Assembly: GCA_003154775.1 (NCBI GenBank) | Contig: PMES01000035.1 | Span: forward strand, 1-64,000 | Source: Acidobacteriota bacterium | Lineage (GTDB): Bacteria > Acidobacteriota > Terriglobia > Acidiferrales > UBA7541 | Length of the DNA: 64,000 bases | Direction: 5' to 3' | Shown: positions 44,156 to 53,427 of the stretch, in pieces | How the letters are laid out: every line of letters begins with the position of its first letter | Position numbering within the stretch: the stretch's first letter is position 1 | Notes under the pieces: model-generated | What the model saw: only the letters and a program-made list of their open reading frames with translations | The model's database searches: none | Told to the model about the DNA's origin: nothing | Translations under genes and position numbers: made by a program

Positions 44156-46338
44156 GCTACGATCTCGAAGTTTGGTCAGTTTACCCATTTGATCCATCTG
44201 CCCTCCGGGATCCGGAACAATGGGAACATCTTGCTGAGACTCAATGGGTTCGCTCCGCCGCTACTTGGCAAGTATCGATTTTCGGCTCAAGCAGACTTCT
44301 TCCGGAGGACGTGCCTGAAGAAATCGCCCAGCTCCTTCCCGGGATCACCTATTTGACTGAAATTGTCCTAGAAGGCCAGCGAACCAAAGTAGCAACACAA
44401 CTTCTTCAGTCAACTTCAAATCAAATCGGTAAGGTTCTTCACGGGGTCGTTTTCGACAAACAGGAAGACACGTTGCGGACACCTACAGGCGTGAAGCGAT
44501 TTGTGCCTCCATCGAAGCAGGAAACTTTTTCGGTCTTGCGCTTCTCTTGGTGGTTTCTGGAAAGTCCTTTACTCACTAGTGAGGGATGCCAGCGCTTTCT
44601 CGCGCTTCTCGAACGCTTCATCCCCGAAGCATTGCCCAAACGTTACGGCCTGTACGAGCCTCCACAACACATCTACGCGGAAACGGGAAAAGCACACCTG
44701 CTCCGATTCATGGAAGAGAACGTGCACGACTTCGTAGTCTGGTACCCCCACAGGCCGGTCACCTCTCTCTATCTGGGCCATCCCGAGCCGGTTGGTGCCA
44801 GCAAGTTGGGTTTTCGAACGAATCAACTGTCGATCGAAGTCGAGTCCGCAGTGCTAACGCAGCCTGGATGGGCTAACAGCTTACGGCAGTTCTGGAGAGA
44901 GGTTTCGCGGTTCATAAAGCCCGTCTATGGCGAAGTACGGACCCTTGGTGGCAGGCAACGCAGGGGAGCAACAGTGTTCGCCTCGTTTAAGGATGAAGCT
45001 GGCCTCGAGTTGACTAAGGGATGGTGGTGGAGGGGCATCCCGAAACAACTTGGCTGCGCCGTAGTGCTTGGCGAGACGTATCAGAAATTGTGGCCCGCGT
45101 TTATGTCGAAGGCACTGCTGGAAGAGCAACTAGCTTTTGCTTCCACTTCCGATTGGGCGGCCGCTAGGGATTTGTCAGAGAATGTGGGCACTCCCCCTGG
45201 CCCTGTCTCTATGCGACGTGAAGCCCAACGGCCGGGTGACCAGGAATATCCGGAAGCCTGGCCCTTCGGGGAACCCTTTGACCCGCCGAAGCCTTCTCCC
45301 CGGCCATCACTCTTGCGCAAGTTCCGTGGTCTATTCAACTCTCTTATTTTTGCCGTGGCGTTCTTGTTCGCGAATGATGCTTACCCTCAGGAAGCAAAAT
45401 CTCAGGCAATGCTTCTCTGCGCCCTTTGCGTGGTTCCCTCCGCGTCAAGTTTTTCTCTTCCTGCCTCCCAGCAAACTGAGACTCCCGACTGGTGCAAGCC
45501 ACTTCCTCGCCCGGAATACAAATCGCTCGAACGCGTGGCGATCAGCGATCCGTGGTTCGAGGTTTACAAAGTTGCGCCCGACACCTTCGCCATTTACGAA
45601 CCGCACCAAGCCGAGGAAGTCATCTCCTACCTCATCCTCGGCAAGGAGAAGGCTTTGCTCTTCGACACCGGCATGGGCATCAGCGACATCCGCAAGTTGG
45701 TCTCGGGACTCACGGCTCTCCCTGTCATCGTCCTGAATTCTCACACCCACAACGACCATGTGGGCGGTAACTGGCAGTTCGACACCATCTATTCCATGGA
45801 CACGGACTTCAGCCGCCAGAATGCTAAGGGTTCCACCGCCGACGCTCAGGATGAACTCGCGCCGGGTCAGATTTGCGGTGAATTGCCCAAGGGCTTTGAC
45901 GCGAAAGCGTATCGCACCAAAACCTGGGACATCACCAAGTATGTCCATGACGGCGACAAGCTCGACCTCGGCAGTCGAACGCTCGAAATCATCTCCACTC
46001 CCGGCCACACGCCCGACGCCATTTGCCTCTTCGACCTCGCGGGCGGCCTCCTCTTCACCGGCGATACCTACTATCCCGCCGCCATCTGGCTCTATCGCCC
46101 CGAAACCGACTTCGATGCCTACGCAAAATCCGTCGCCCGTTTGGCGGCCCTTGCGCCGCAAGTAAAAACGGTCCTGGGGGCGCACAATATTCCCGTCGCT
46201 CCCCCATCGGTCTTGACCAAACTACCCGTCGCCTTCGCCGACCTCCGCGCGGGCAAGGCCAACTGCAAGCCCGACAGCCCGGACAAAAAGCGCTGCACGA
46301 TTCGCGAATACACATTTCTTCTTGCTGCAGCCCCCTAA
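44152..46338 (+). CDS. Composite protein: unknown N-terminal domain, hydrophobic linker, metallo-beta-lactamase fold
   Basis: 728 aa in one frame. Residues 1-385 ([18 protein letters not shown]...) are an unrecognised, Trp-rich, soluble-looking domain with lower-GC codons. Then come two hydrophobic stretches: [17 protein letters not shown] (about 397) and [18 protein letters not shown] (about 421), the second looking like a Sec signal peptide opened by ATG 45409. Residues about 450-728 are an MBL-fold hydrolase: [12 protein letters not shown] is the HxHxDH site, STPGHTPD the third histidine and FTGDTYY the bridging Asp. Either a real fusion with a periplasmic MBL domain, or an MBL gene with its own start that became joined to an acquired gene. 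The 5' end overlaps fumC. Confidence 0.7.
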   Translation: MSYDLEVWSVYPFDPSALRDPEQWEHLAETQWVRSAATWQVSIFGSSRLLPEDVPEEIAQLLPGITYLTEIVLEGQRTKVATQLLQSTSNQIGKVLHGVVFDKQEDTLRTPTGVKRFVPPSKQETFSVLRFSWWFLESPLLTSEGCQRFLALLERFIPEALPKRYGLYEPPQHIYAETGKAHLLRFMEENVHDFVVWYPHRPVTSLYLGHPEPVGASKLGFRTNQLSIEVESAVLTQPGWANSLRQFWREVSRFIKPVYGEVRTLGGRQRRGATVFASFKDEAGLELTKGWWWRGIPKQLGCAVVLGETYQKLWPAFMSKALLEEQLAFASTSDWAAARDLSENVGTPPGPVSMRREAQRPGDQEYPEAWPFGEPFDPPKPSPRPSLLRKFRGLFNSLIFAVAFLFANDAYPQEAKSQAMLLCALCVVPSASSFSLPASQQTETPDWCKPLPRPEYKSLERVAISDPWFEVYKVAPDTFAIYEPHQAEEVISYLILGKEKALLFDTGMGISDIRKLVSGLTALPVIVLNSHTHNDHVGGNWQFDTIYSMDTDFSRQNAKGSTADAQDELAPGQICGELPKGFDAKAYRTKTWDITKYVHDGDKLDLGSRTLEIISTPGHTPDAICLFDLAGGLLFTGDTYYPAAIWLYRPETDFDAYAKSVARLAALAPQVKTVLGAHNIPVAPPSVLTKLPVAFADLRAGKANCKPDSPDKKRCTIREYTFLLAAAP

Positions 46339-46383
46339 CAAGCTGCTAGTGTGATGTTCCGAGAACAAGTTGTCGATGTTCGG

Positions 46384-46449
46384 AGCCTTCAGGGGCTAAA
46401 GCCCAAATCATTGCACAGAATTTACGCCGGGGCTGAAGCCCCGGCCTCC
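46384..46449. repeat. GGGGCTGAAGCCCC-type repeat
   Basis: CAGGGGCTAAAGCCC and GGGGCTGAAGCCCC are two small palindromes 24 bp apart in the gap before a secreted-protein gene. Confidence 0.55.
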
Positions 46450-46518
46450 TAAAGAAAACTACAAGCAACTTCCGGGACGGTCCCCCAGGGGTTACACTCT
46501 TTTGTGTTGGAAACCCTT

Positions 46519-47160
46519 ATGTTTCGCCGCCCTCCAGCATTCTTCTCCCTCGCAGCTCTTTTACTGCTCGCGGCCGCCGCGCCTGCCGCCTTCGCGCAGC
46601 CCAAGCAGGCGCAAGCCAAGCACGAAAAAACGGTCTGGAATTTCGACGGGGGCATCTCGCTCATCACCGACGGCTCGATCCCCGATGGACCGTGTTTCCG
46701 GCTGACCGGCAGGGTGTTCGCGCCAGAGTTCTTCGAGAATCTGAAGCGCGTGGACAGCGAACTCGGCACGATCTATCGCCGCGGCAACGACGTGGTTTCC
46801 GTATTCCCGGAAAAAATGCAGCTTCACTTCATGATGTACGACATGCCCTGCAGCGATCAGATCCAGGCGGCGGGCACGCGGGTTTACCTGACGCGCTCGC
46901 TGATGGAAACGCTGCGGCTGAGCTTTTTCTGGAAGCACGGCATGTATTTGCGTCCCGCAAAGGGCGTGACGCCCAAGCATCTGGAGGCGCGCCCGGTGCC
47001 GGCTTATGGCGCCGAGCACGCGACGGATCTGCCCGAAAAATACGAGTGGTGGTTTGAGTTCGAGGTTCCGAGCGAAAATGTGCCGGTGACGGACAGCCTG
47101 GTCATCCTCGTGCGCACGGCCGATGGCTATGTTGCCGCGCGTGTCGCCGCGCGCATGTAG
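46519..47160 (+). CDS. Secreted protein of unknown function
   Basis: 213 aa from ATG 46519; a GTG five codons earlier is possible. The signal peptide is FFSLAALLLLAAAAPAAFA with cleavage before QPKQ. The mature domain (TVWNFDGGISLITDGSIPDGPCFRLTGRVFAPEFFENLKRV) looks all-beta and ends in a pattern of VPSENVPVTDSLVILVRTADGYVAARVAARM. Two cysteines (GPCF and MPCS) could form a disulfide. TTACACT at about 46492 may be a -10 box. No family recognised. Confidence 0.65.
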   Translation: MFRRPPAFFSLAALLLLAAAAPAAFAQPKQAQAKHEKTVWNFDGGISLITDGSIPDGPCFRLTGRVFAPEFFENLKRVDSELGTIYRRGNDVVSVFPEKMQLHFMMYDMPCSDQIQAAGTRVYLTRSLMETLRLSFFWKHGMYLRPAKGVTPKHLEARPVPAYGAEHATDLPEKYEWWFEFEVPSENVPVTDSLVILVRTADGYVAARVAARM

Positions 47161-47256
47161 ACACTCTACTGGGAGTTAGCTCCCAATATCTTCGGTGAAG
47201 GCGCGGCTTCTTGCCCCGAGGGGAAACAAATAGCTGGGCTTGCGAATGAAGACAGA

Positions 47257-47358
47257 AATGTCATTCCGAACCCCGTTGCTTTTTGAACGGGGTGAGGAAT
47301 CTGCTTTGTCCTTACTCCCCCGGAAGAAAGCAGATCCCTCGCTTCGCTCGGGATGACA
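47257..47358. repeat. Two head-to-head TGTCATTCCGA-family units
   Basis: TGTCATTCCGAACCCCGTTGC...GAACGGGGTGAGGAATCTGC and GCAGATCCCTCGCTTCGCTCGGGATGACA are two inverted units 20 bp apart, the fullest arrangement of this family in the window. Confidence 0.85.
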
Positions 47359-47423
47359 ATGTACTGCAAGTTTGCCCAGACCCTTTATCAGATTGGCTCT
47401 GACCTCCCGCGCCCGCCGTCTTT

Positions 47424-48497
47424 CTATTCTTCACAGCCGGGTTGCGGCTCGGGACGCAGGTTGTAGAGAAATGTAAATCCGAAGTCGACCTGCGGCTTCC
47501 CCCAATCCGGCGGGATCGCGGGGAACGGAGCGGCTTCCCGCACGGCGCGCAACGCGGTTTCCGTCAGCTTGTTTCCGGCAAACACCTGCGTCAGAAATGT
47601 GTCGTCTTCCTCGGTCTTGCCATCGGCTTGAATCTTGATGCGCACGGTGACTACCGCTTTTTCCTCTTCGCCGAGCGATAAAGGCAGGCGCTTGTACCAC
47701 TGCTTGCGGACCTTGCTATAAACCCGCTGCGCGTAGTCCACGATCACGGGCGTGCTGCCCGAAGGCATATCCGGATTGGTCTTGTAGCAGAAGGGATGGC
47801 GCAACTCCACCACCAATTCCTCAAAGGGTTGCTTTTCCTGATTGGAGAGCGAGACGAGGCGATTCCTGTGCCACGCGATCGCGCCGGCCTCTTTGTGTTC
47901 GATCTCGAATTTCCCATCAGGCTCAAAAACGCTGACCTGCGCCGATGCAAACGGGATTTCCAGATACAGCGGGAATTGCACCTCTTCCGTCGTTTCCCTG
48001 GGCTCGAGGCGCATCCAGAAAATACGCGCGTGCTGGTTTTCGAGGACCAGGCGGAAATGCCGGGTGTCAAAATTGACCGGATCGCGCAAGGAACCCGGCA
48101 CTTGAATCTCGTCCACGGCGTAAGAGTCCTTGAACTCAATCACCAGGATGCGGGAAGGCTGGGGGCCGGTGTTACGTATGAAGTTTTCATCGTCCCTGCG
48201 GAGCCACGACACTTCGCCAAACCCCAGGCGAGACGTTTGCGCGCGATTGGCGGAGGACCAAACGTCCTGAGCGTCGCCATCCAGAATCACCAGCAGGCTG
48301 TCGTTTTTCAAGACGGGGAGCGAGACGATGCTCGATGGGAGAATGGCGTAGCGGACGGCCCGCACATTCTTGTTTTCCAGGAGCACTTCCCCGCCGGTTG
48401 CTTCCGGCGCGCGGATTCCTTGGGAAAAAACGGGAAGCGAAAGAAAGACGGAGAGAACGACTACGGCGCAAAGGGAGAGCGTCGAAAACGAGCACAT
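47424..48497 (-). CDS. Secreted cupin-like protein with TonB-like C-terminal domain
   Basis: 357 aa with a signal peptide (LSLCAVVVLSVFLSLPVFSQ). Residues about 35-120 and 145-230 look like two cupin-type beta barrels (VRAVRYAILPSSIVSLPVLKND; ENQHARIFWMRLEPRETTEEVQFP). The C-terminal 90 residues read VVTVRIKIQADGKTEEDDTFLTQVFAGNKLTETALRAVREAAPFPAIPPDWGKPQVDFGFTFLYN, the pattern of the TonB C-terminal or TonB-box-partner fold. No membrane anchor or ExbBD is adjacent, so energy transduction is unlikely; a periplasmic structural role is more plausible. Confidence 0.65.
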   Translation of the reverse strand: MCSFSTLSLCAVVVLSVFLSLPVFSQGIRAPEATGGEVLLENKNVRAVRYAILPSSIVSLPVLKNDSLLVILDGDAQDVWSSANRAQTSRLGFGEVSWLRRDDENFIRNTGPQPSRILVIEFKDSYAVDEIQVPGSLRDPVNFDTRHFRLVLENQHARIFWMRLEPRETTEEVQFPLYLEIPFASAQVSVFEPDGKFEIEHKEAGAIAWHRNRLVSLSNQEKQPFEELVVELRHPFCYKTNPDMPSGSTPVIVDYAQRVYSKVRKQWYKRLPLSLGEEEKAVVTVRIKIQADGKTEEDDTFLTQVFAGNKLTETALRAVREAAPFPAIPPDWGKPQVDFGFTFLYNLRPEPQPGCEE

Positions 48498-48559
48498 CGG
48501 AAAGAATCCACCCCTGATGAGGGCAGTTTAGCACGAATGAAACCTGCGTTCCTGCCCGC

Positions 48560-49234
48560 TCAGCCCAGATTGATTTCCGGCACGCGGCCGCGCACTTGCA
48601 ACTTCGCTTCGGTTTTCGCCTGAACTTCCTCGGGAGACCAGCCGGGCGCGGCTTCGCGCAGGACCAGGCCGTTTTTCGTGACGTCAATGACGGCGAGGTC
48701 CGTGATGATGGTGTTGACGCACTCGATGCCGGTCAAGGGATAGCTGCACTGCTTCACGATCTTCGGCGCGCCGTCTTTGGTGTTGTGCTCCATGCACACA
48801 ATCAGGTTTTTCGCGCCCGCGGAAATGTCCATCGCGCCGCCGATGTTGCCGATGCCTTTCGATCCGGGAATTTTCCAGTTGGCGAGATCCCCTTTTTCGG
48901 AAACCTGGAAGCCGCCGAGGACCGCAACGTCCAGATGCCCGCCGCGCGTCATCAGGTGCGCGTCGGCCTGATTGAAAAACGAAGCGCCCGGAATGAGCGT
49001 TACCGGAACTTTCATCGCGTCCACCAGGTCGTAATCCTCTTCACCAGGCTTGGCGCGCCGGCCCATCCCCAGGATTCCATTTTCGCTGTGGAAATAGACA
49101 GTGATACCCTTCGGCAAATAATCGGCGATGAGATTCGGAATCCCCCAGCCAAGATTCACGTAAGCGCCGTCACTCAATTCCCGGGCGGCGCGCTGGGCGA
49201 TCTGTTCACGGCTGAGACGCGGCTTATCCGGCAT
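48560..49234 (-). CDS. scoB: 3-oxoacid CoA-transferase subunit B
   Basis: 224 aa. Moves CoA between succinyl-CoA (or acetyl-CoA) and acetoacetate. The catalytic glutamate is in YFHSENGILGMG; YVNLGWGIPNLIADYLP begins the fold, and GAMDISAGAKNLIVCMEHNTKDGAPKIV is typical. The start is ATG 49234, which overlaps the subunit A stop by 11 bases. Degrades ketone bodies or activates 3-oxoacids. Confidence 0.95.
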   Translation of the reverse strand: MPDKPRLSREQIAQRAARELSDGAYVNLGWGIPNLIADYLPKGITVYFHSENGILGMGRRAKPGEEDYDLVDAMKVPVTLIPGASFFNQADAHLMTRGGHLDVAVLGGFQVSEKGDLANWKIPGSKGIGNIGGAMDISAGAKNLIVCMEHNTKDGAPKIVKQCSYPLTGIECVNTIITDLAVIDVTKNGLVLREAAPGWSPEEVQAKTEAKLQVRGRVPEINLG

Positions 49235-49901
49235 AACGCAATCCTTTCGCCTGCACGATGCGATGCACGAAGATGGCGGGTGTGATGACATTTTCGGGCT
49301 CGATGGAACCCACGGGAACGATTTCGTCCACTTCCACGATGGTGGTGCTTGCCGCCATGGCCATGATGGGATTGAAATTGCGCGCGGCCAGCCGATAGGT
49401 GAGGTTGCCAAGCTCATCGGCCTTCTCCGCCTTGATCAGAGCGAAATCCGCGTGCATGGGCTTTTCGAGGATGCAACGCTTGCCGTCGATCACGCGCTCT
49501 TCCTTGCCGTTGGCTACTTCCGTGCCCACGCCGACGGTTGTGTAGAAGCCGAGCAGGCCCGCCGCCGCCGCGCGCATCCGTTCGCAGAGAATCCCCTGCG
49601 GCACAAGTTCGCAGGTGACTTCCCCCTTCGCGTAGCGTTCCTGGAAGTAGTTGGAGTGCGGGCCGGGGAAAGCGGCGACGACGTGGCGCACCTGGCCATT
49701 CTTGAACATGATGCCGAGTTCGCCTTCGCGCGTGCCGCAATTATTGCTGATCGCCGTGATCTCTTTGATGCCCTTGCGGGACAACGCTTGAATCAGATTG
49801 TTGGGGAAACCGGCGCCGCCGAATCCGCCAAACATAATGCGCGCGCCATCGGGAATATCCGCAACTGCGGCGTCCAGGGAAGAGAAAATTTTCTGCTTCA
49901 T
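49224..49901 (-). CDS. scoA: 3-oxoacid CoA-transferase subunit A
   Basis: 225 aa, with the CoA-binding loop IMFGGFGGAGFPNNLIQAL and GVGTEVANGKEERVIDGKRCILEKPMHADFALIKAEKADELGNLTYR. First gene of the scoA-scoB pair. A TetR regulator lies 90 bp upstream on the same strand and may control the pair. Confidence 0.95.
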   Translation of the reverse strand: MKQKIFSSLDAAVADIPDGARIMFGGFGGAGFPNNLIQALSRKGIKEITAISNNCGTREGELGIMFKNGQVRHVVAAFPGPHSNYFQERYAKGEVTCELVPQGILCERMRAAAAGLLGFYTTVGVGTEVANGKEERVIDGKRCILEKPMHADFALIKAEKADELGNLTYRLAARNFNPIMAMAASTTIVEVDEIVPVGSIEPENVITPAIFVHRIVQAKGLRYAG

Positions 49902-49991
49902 GATTCGCTCGGTGAAAAGAAGAGTGCGTTGCTTTTGCCTATAGATTGTTCACGACCAGCGGCCAATGTGCAACCCCGCGAAGAAGAACAG

Positions 49992-50693
49992 TCAGGAATT
50001 GCGCAGGCCGTGCAGGATGAGGCGGAGAAAGATTTGTTTGACGTGCTCGGGGTCCGAGCCGGCCTGGCTGGAAGAGACCGGATCGTTGTCATACCACCGG
50101 TAAAGCCAATTGCACATCCCCAGGATCGCGTTGACGATGAGCCAGGGCTCGCCCTCCATTAGCTTTCCCTGTTCCTGGCCCTTGCGAACCAGTTCGACAA
50201 ATCGCTTGTTGTAGCGGGACATCACGGAGATGAGCTTGTGCTGCCGTTTGCCCGACAGCGAATCGAATTCGTGCAGGAATAATCCGAACGGCACGCGATT
50301 CTGGATGATGTAGTCAATCTGCGCGCGGATGGCCCGCTCGAGCTGCTCGACGGGATCGCCTTCGGGATCGATGTGGCGGGCGATGTACGCGTCGCCATCC
50401 TCGACGCCGGCGAGAAGCAGCCGGAACAGCAAGTCGTCCTTGGATTTGATGTAGTAGTAGAGCGAGCCCTTGAGGATGCCGACGTCCCTGGCTACATCTT
50501 CGATGGTCGTGGCATGAAATCCCTTGGCGAAAAAAATGTTCGCGGCGCTTTGCAGGACTTCCTCGAGGCGCGTGCCAGGTTTGGATTTGGCCGGAAGCTG
50601 CGGGGCATTGCGCGGGCGCAGCGGCTGGGGAACGGAATTACTCTTGGAGATTTTGCCGGGCACGGGCGTCCTCGCGGGAATCCTAGAAAGCAT
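49992..50693 (-). CDS. TetR family transcriptional regulator
   Basis: 233 aa. A basic, Pro/Lys-rich 40-residue N-terminal extension precedes the TetR helix-turn-helix: LEEVLQSAANIFFAKGFHATTIEDVARDVGILKGSLYYYIKSKDDLL. The C-terminal helices (FGLFLHEFDSLSGKRQHKLISVMSRYNKRFVELV) resemble the fatty-acid or acyl-CoA responsive KstR2/FadR-like group. Position before scoAB suggests control of 3-oxoacid use by an acyl-CoA ligand; the ligand is inferred. Confidence 0.9.
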   Translation of the reverse strand: MLSRIPARTPVPGKISKSNSVPQPLRPRNAPQLPAKSKPGTRLEEVLQSAANIFFAKGFHATTIEDVARDVGILKGSLYYYIKSKDDLLFRLLLAGVEDGDAYIARHIDPEGDPVEQLERAIRAQIDYIIQNRVPFGLFLHEFDSLSGKRQHKLISVMSRYNKRFVELVRKGQEQGKLMEGEPWLIVNAILGMCNWLYRWYDNDPVSSSQAGSDPEHVKQIFLRLILHGLRNS

Positions 50694-50702
50694 AGTAACA
50701 GA

Positions 50703-50735
50703 GGGGCGCGGAGGGCAACGGAGAACACAGAGAAG
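50703..50735. repeat. GCGCGGAGGG...ACACAGAGAAG dispersed repeat
   Basis: GCGCGGAGGGCAACGGAGAACACAGAGAAG upstream of the TetR gene corresponds, inverted, to CTTCTCTGCGCCCTTTGCGTGGTTCCCTCCGCG at 45412-45444 inside the composite MBL gene. Confidence 0.6.
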
Positions 50736-50790
50736 CGGCGGAGAACTGGCGAGGGACGATGCGCCTTATGGTTTGGGCGCCATTTTATTT

Positions 50791-51885
50791 TTACGGTAGG
50801 ACGACGTGGCAGGAATGCGTCTTCAGCACGAGCCACACGCGCAGACCGGGGACGAGTTGCAGCGAACGAACCGCGCCGGGCGTGAGATGCACGATGAAGC
50901 GGGCCCCGGCGGTCACCTGCGCGACGACGAGTGACCCGCGCGGCTCCAGCGCATCGAGCGTGCCCGGCAAGACGTTGCGGGCGCTGAGGGCACGGGGCGC
51001 TTCGGTGGCAAGGAGAATGTCGCCGGCGCGGATGGCCACCTGAACCGCTGCGCCCGGCGGCACCGTACCGAGCGGAATTTCCAGTTCGCAGTTCGCGGAA
51101 GCGAGCACGACGCGCATGACGCCGTCCGCGGGACGCTGCTCGACGACATGCCCATCCAAGAAATTCTCGAAACCGGCGGCCTGGGCCAGGGCAACACTCC
51201 GCGGCGCATCGAGGACGGCGCGGGGAGCACCACTTTCCTGAACCCGGCCATTGACGAGCGCAACGACACGTTCGCCGATGGCGTCCACTTCTTCGCGATT
51301 GTGCGTCACATAAAGAATCGGGATGCGCTCGGCGGCGTTCCACGCGCGAAGATCCTGCAGAATCGCCTGCCGCAGCGCGGCGTCCAGCCCGGTCAGCGGC
51401 TCATCGAGCAGCAGCAATTGCGGCTGCGTCACCAGCGAGCGCGCCAGGGCCACCCGCTGCTTTTCTCCCCCGGAAAGTTCGCCGGGCTTGCGCCGGCGCA
51501 GCGCTTCAATGTGAAACGCCGGCAGAATGCGCTCGACGCGCTCTTGTCGCTCAGGCGAAGGGAAAGCGGAAAGACCATAGGCGACATTCTCTTCCACGGA
51601 CAGATGAGGGAAGAGCGCGAGCGACTGAAAAACGTAGGCAATGCGGCGCATTTGCGCAGGCAGCGAAAAACGGCGCGCGGCGTTGAAGAAATATTCGTCG
51701 TTGAATTTGATCACACCCGCATCCGGGCGGAGCAAGCCGGAGATGCAGTCGAGCAACGTGGACTTCCCCGCCCCGGAGGGGCCGAAGAGCACCGTGAAGC
51801 CCGGAGCGAACGTTTCGCGGACGTCCAGATGAAAAGGCGGCGAGCCCGCCGTGCGGAATTGTTTGCGAATGTCAACGAAGAGCAT
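50791..51885 (-). CDS. modC: Molybdate ABC transporter ATP-binding protein
   Basis: Cytoplasmic ATPase of the molybdate importer, 364 aa from ATG 51885. Walker A GPSGAGKST, Q-loop VFQSLALFPHLSVEEN, signature LSGGEKQRVALARSL, Walker B LLLLDEPLTGLD, switch His VTHNREEV. The C-terminal region from about residue 280 is a TOBE (Mop-like) molybdate-binding fold (SARNVLPGTLDALEPRGSLVVAQVTAGARFIVHLTPGA). Starts 8 bp after the modB stop. Confidence 0.95.
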   Translation of the reverse strand: MLFVDIRKQFRTAGSPPFHLDVRETFAPGFTVLFGPSGAGKSTLLDCISGLLRPDAGVIKFNDEYFFNAARRFSLPAQMRRIAYVFQSLALFPHLSVEENVAYGLSAFPSPERQERVERILPAFHIEALRRRKPGELSGGEKQRVALARSLVTQPQLLLLDEPLTGLDAALRQAILQDLRAWNAAERIPILYVTHNREEVDAIGERVVALVNGRVQESGAPRAVLDAPRSVALAQAAGFENFLDGHVVEQRPADGVMRVVLASANCELEIPLGTVPPGAAVQVAIRAGDILLATEAPRALSARNVLPGTLDALEPRGSLVVAQVTAGARFIVHLTPGAVRSLQLVPGLRVWLVLKTHSCHVVLP

Positions 51886-51893
51886 TGGAAGAG

Positions 51894-52568
51894 TCACTTC
51901 GCGAGCCAAGGCGACCACACGCGGCGATTCATGCCGTAAACGACGGCCAGCACGATAAACGAGATGCCCAGTAGCAGTAGCGCCGTGTGGTTGGCGGCAG
52001 CGAAGTCCAGCGCCTGGACGCGATCGTAAATGTCAATGGAAACGGTGCGCGTGATGCCCGGAAGATTGCCGCCGACCATCAGCACAACGCCGAATTCGCC
52101 GAGCGTGTGCGCAAAGCTGAGGACCACGGCGGTGATGAGTCCGGGCCAGGAGAGCGGAACAATGATGCGGAAAAATGTGCGCAGGCGGCTGGCGCCGAGA
52201 ATAGAAGAAGCATCGAGGAGACGCCGGTCGAGCGATTCGAAGGAAGCGATCAGGGGCTGCACGGCAAAGGGCAGGCTGTAGACAAGTGAGGCGATGACGA
52301 GGCCGGCGAAGGTGAAGGCCAGCGTGTGGCCGAACAGGAATTGCCACAGGCGCCCAAGCGGGCCGCGCGGACCCAGTGCGATCAGGGCGTAGAACCCGAG
52401 AACCGTGGGAGGAAGAACCAGAGGGAGAGCGACAACGGACTCCAGCAGGAATTTCCCCCGCCAGTGCGTGAAAGCGAGCCAGTAGGCCAGCGGTAGCGCC
52501 AGCATGAGGAGGATGGCGGAGACCACGGCGGCCAACCGGAAGGATAGCAGGAGCGCATCGAGGTTCAT
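51894..52568 (-). CDS. modB: Molybdate ABC transporter permease
   Basis: 224-aa inner-membrane channel with five to six helices. The EAA coupling loop is LLDASSILGASRLRTFFRIIVPLSWPGLI. ALPLVLPPTVLGFYALI and LGEFGVVLMVGGNLPGITRTVSIDIYD are ModB signatures. Its start overlaps the modA stop by 4 bases (ATGA). Confidence 0.96.
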   Translation of the reverse strand: MNLDALLLSFRLAAVVSAILLMLALPLAYWLAFTHWRGKFLLESVVALPLVLPPTVLGFYALIALGPRGPLGRLWQFLFGHTLAFTFAGLVIASLVYSLPFAVQPLIASFESLDRRLLDASSILGASRLRTFFRIIVPLSWPGLITAVVLSFAHTLGEFGVVLMVGGNLPGITRTVSIDIYDRVQALDFAAANHTALLLLGISFIVLAVVYGMNRRVWSPWLAK

Positions 52569-53404
52569 GGCTTGGTGGTCTCGCGGGATTCGGAAGCAGC
52601 GGGCAGAGTGAAGCCATAGCGGGCCAGCGTGGCGCGCGCGGATTCAGTTTGCAGAAAGGCGAGGAAAGCGCGGGCGGCCGGCTTGTTGGGCGAGGATTTC
52701 AGGAGGACGACGGCTTGTTCGAGAGGCGGATAAAGATCACGCGGAATTTCCCAGTACTTGCCGGATTTCATGGCGGGAGCGGCTGCGAGCGAGAAAGCCA
52801 GGATGCCGGCTTGGGCGCTGCCGGAGAGCACGAATTGCGCGGCCTGCGAAATATTTTCGCCGTAAACCAGTTTGGATTTGAGTCGCTCGTAGAGGCCGGC
52901 CTTTTGCAAGGCGGCGACGGCGGCGCGGCCGTAGGGCGCGTGATCGGGATTGGCGATGGCAATTTTCTGAATGCGCGCATCCAGCAGCGTGTTCCATTGG
53001 AGATTTGCGGGAATCAATGGCGACTCGGGCGGCAGCCACAAAACGATGCGTCCGAACGCATAGGTGTAGCGCGAATCGGATTCGGCGAAGCCCGCATCGA
53101 TTAGCTTCTGCGGATAAGCGATATCGGCGGAAAAGAAAAGATCGAAGGGAGCGCCATTCTGGATTTGCGCGAAGAAGTTGCCGCTGGAGCCATAGCTGAT
53201 GGCGAGTTTCGCGGCAGATTGCTTTTCGTACTGCGCGGCAAGATCGCCGAGGGCGAATTGCAGGTCGGAGGCGGCGGCGATGCGAAGGGATTGGGCGTGA
53301 ACGCTCCGCGCGGCAGGAAAGAACAGCAAGGCGAGCAATATTGCCGAGATGGGGCGCAGCAATGCTGCGCCCCTACACTGACGGATTGTTGGGAGAATGT
53401 TCAT
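52565..53404 (-). CDS. modA: Molybdate ABC transporter substrate-binding protein
   Basis: Periplasmic binding protein, 279 aa from ATG 53404. Signal core ISAILLALLFFPAARSVHA with cleavage before QSL. Mature: RIAAASDLQFALGDLAAQYEKQ and ISYGSSGNFFAQIQNGAPFDLFFSADIAYPQKLID, the ModA oxyanion site. The first 15 codons lie within a dispersed hairpin repeat (53341-53382), and a TTG at MLRPISA could be the true start. Forms the operon regulator-modA-modB-modC. Confidence 0.92.
   Translation of the reverse strand: MNILPTIRQCRGAALLRPISAILLALLFFPAARSVHAQSLRIAAASDLQFALGDLAAQYEKQSAAKLAISYGSSGNFFAQIQNGAPFDLFFSADIAYPQKLIDAGFAESDSRYTYAFGRIVLWLPPESPLIPANLQWNTLLDARIQKIAIANPDHAPYGRAAVAALQKAGLYERLKSKLVYGENISQAAQFVLSGSAQAGILAFSLAAAPAMKSGKYWEIPRDLYPPLEQAVVLLKSSPNKPAARAFLAFLQTESARATLARYGFTLPAASESRETTKP
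53341..53382. repeat. Hairpin repeat, copy 2 of a covarying pair, inside modA
   Basis: TTGCCGAGATGGGG, stem GGGGCGCAGC/GCTGCGCCCC with loop AAT, then TACACTGAC. Compared with 8970-9011, six stem bases differ yet pairing is kept. It encodes the start of the ModA signal peptide. Confidence 0.75.
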
Positions 53405-53427
53405 GGGCACGCGCGCACGCAAGGGGA

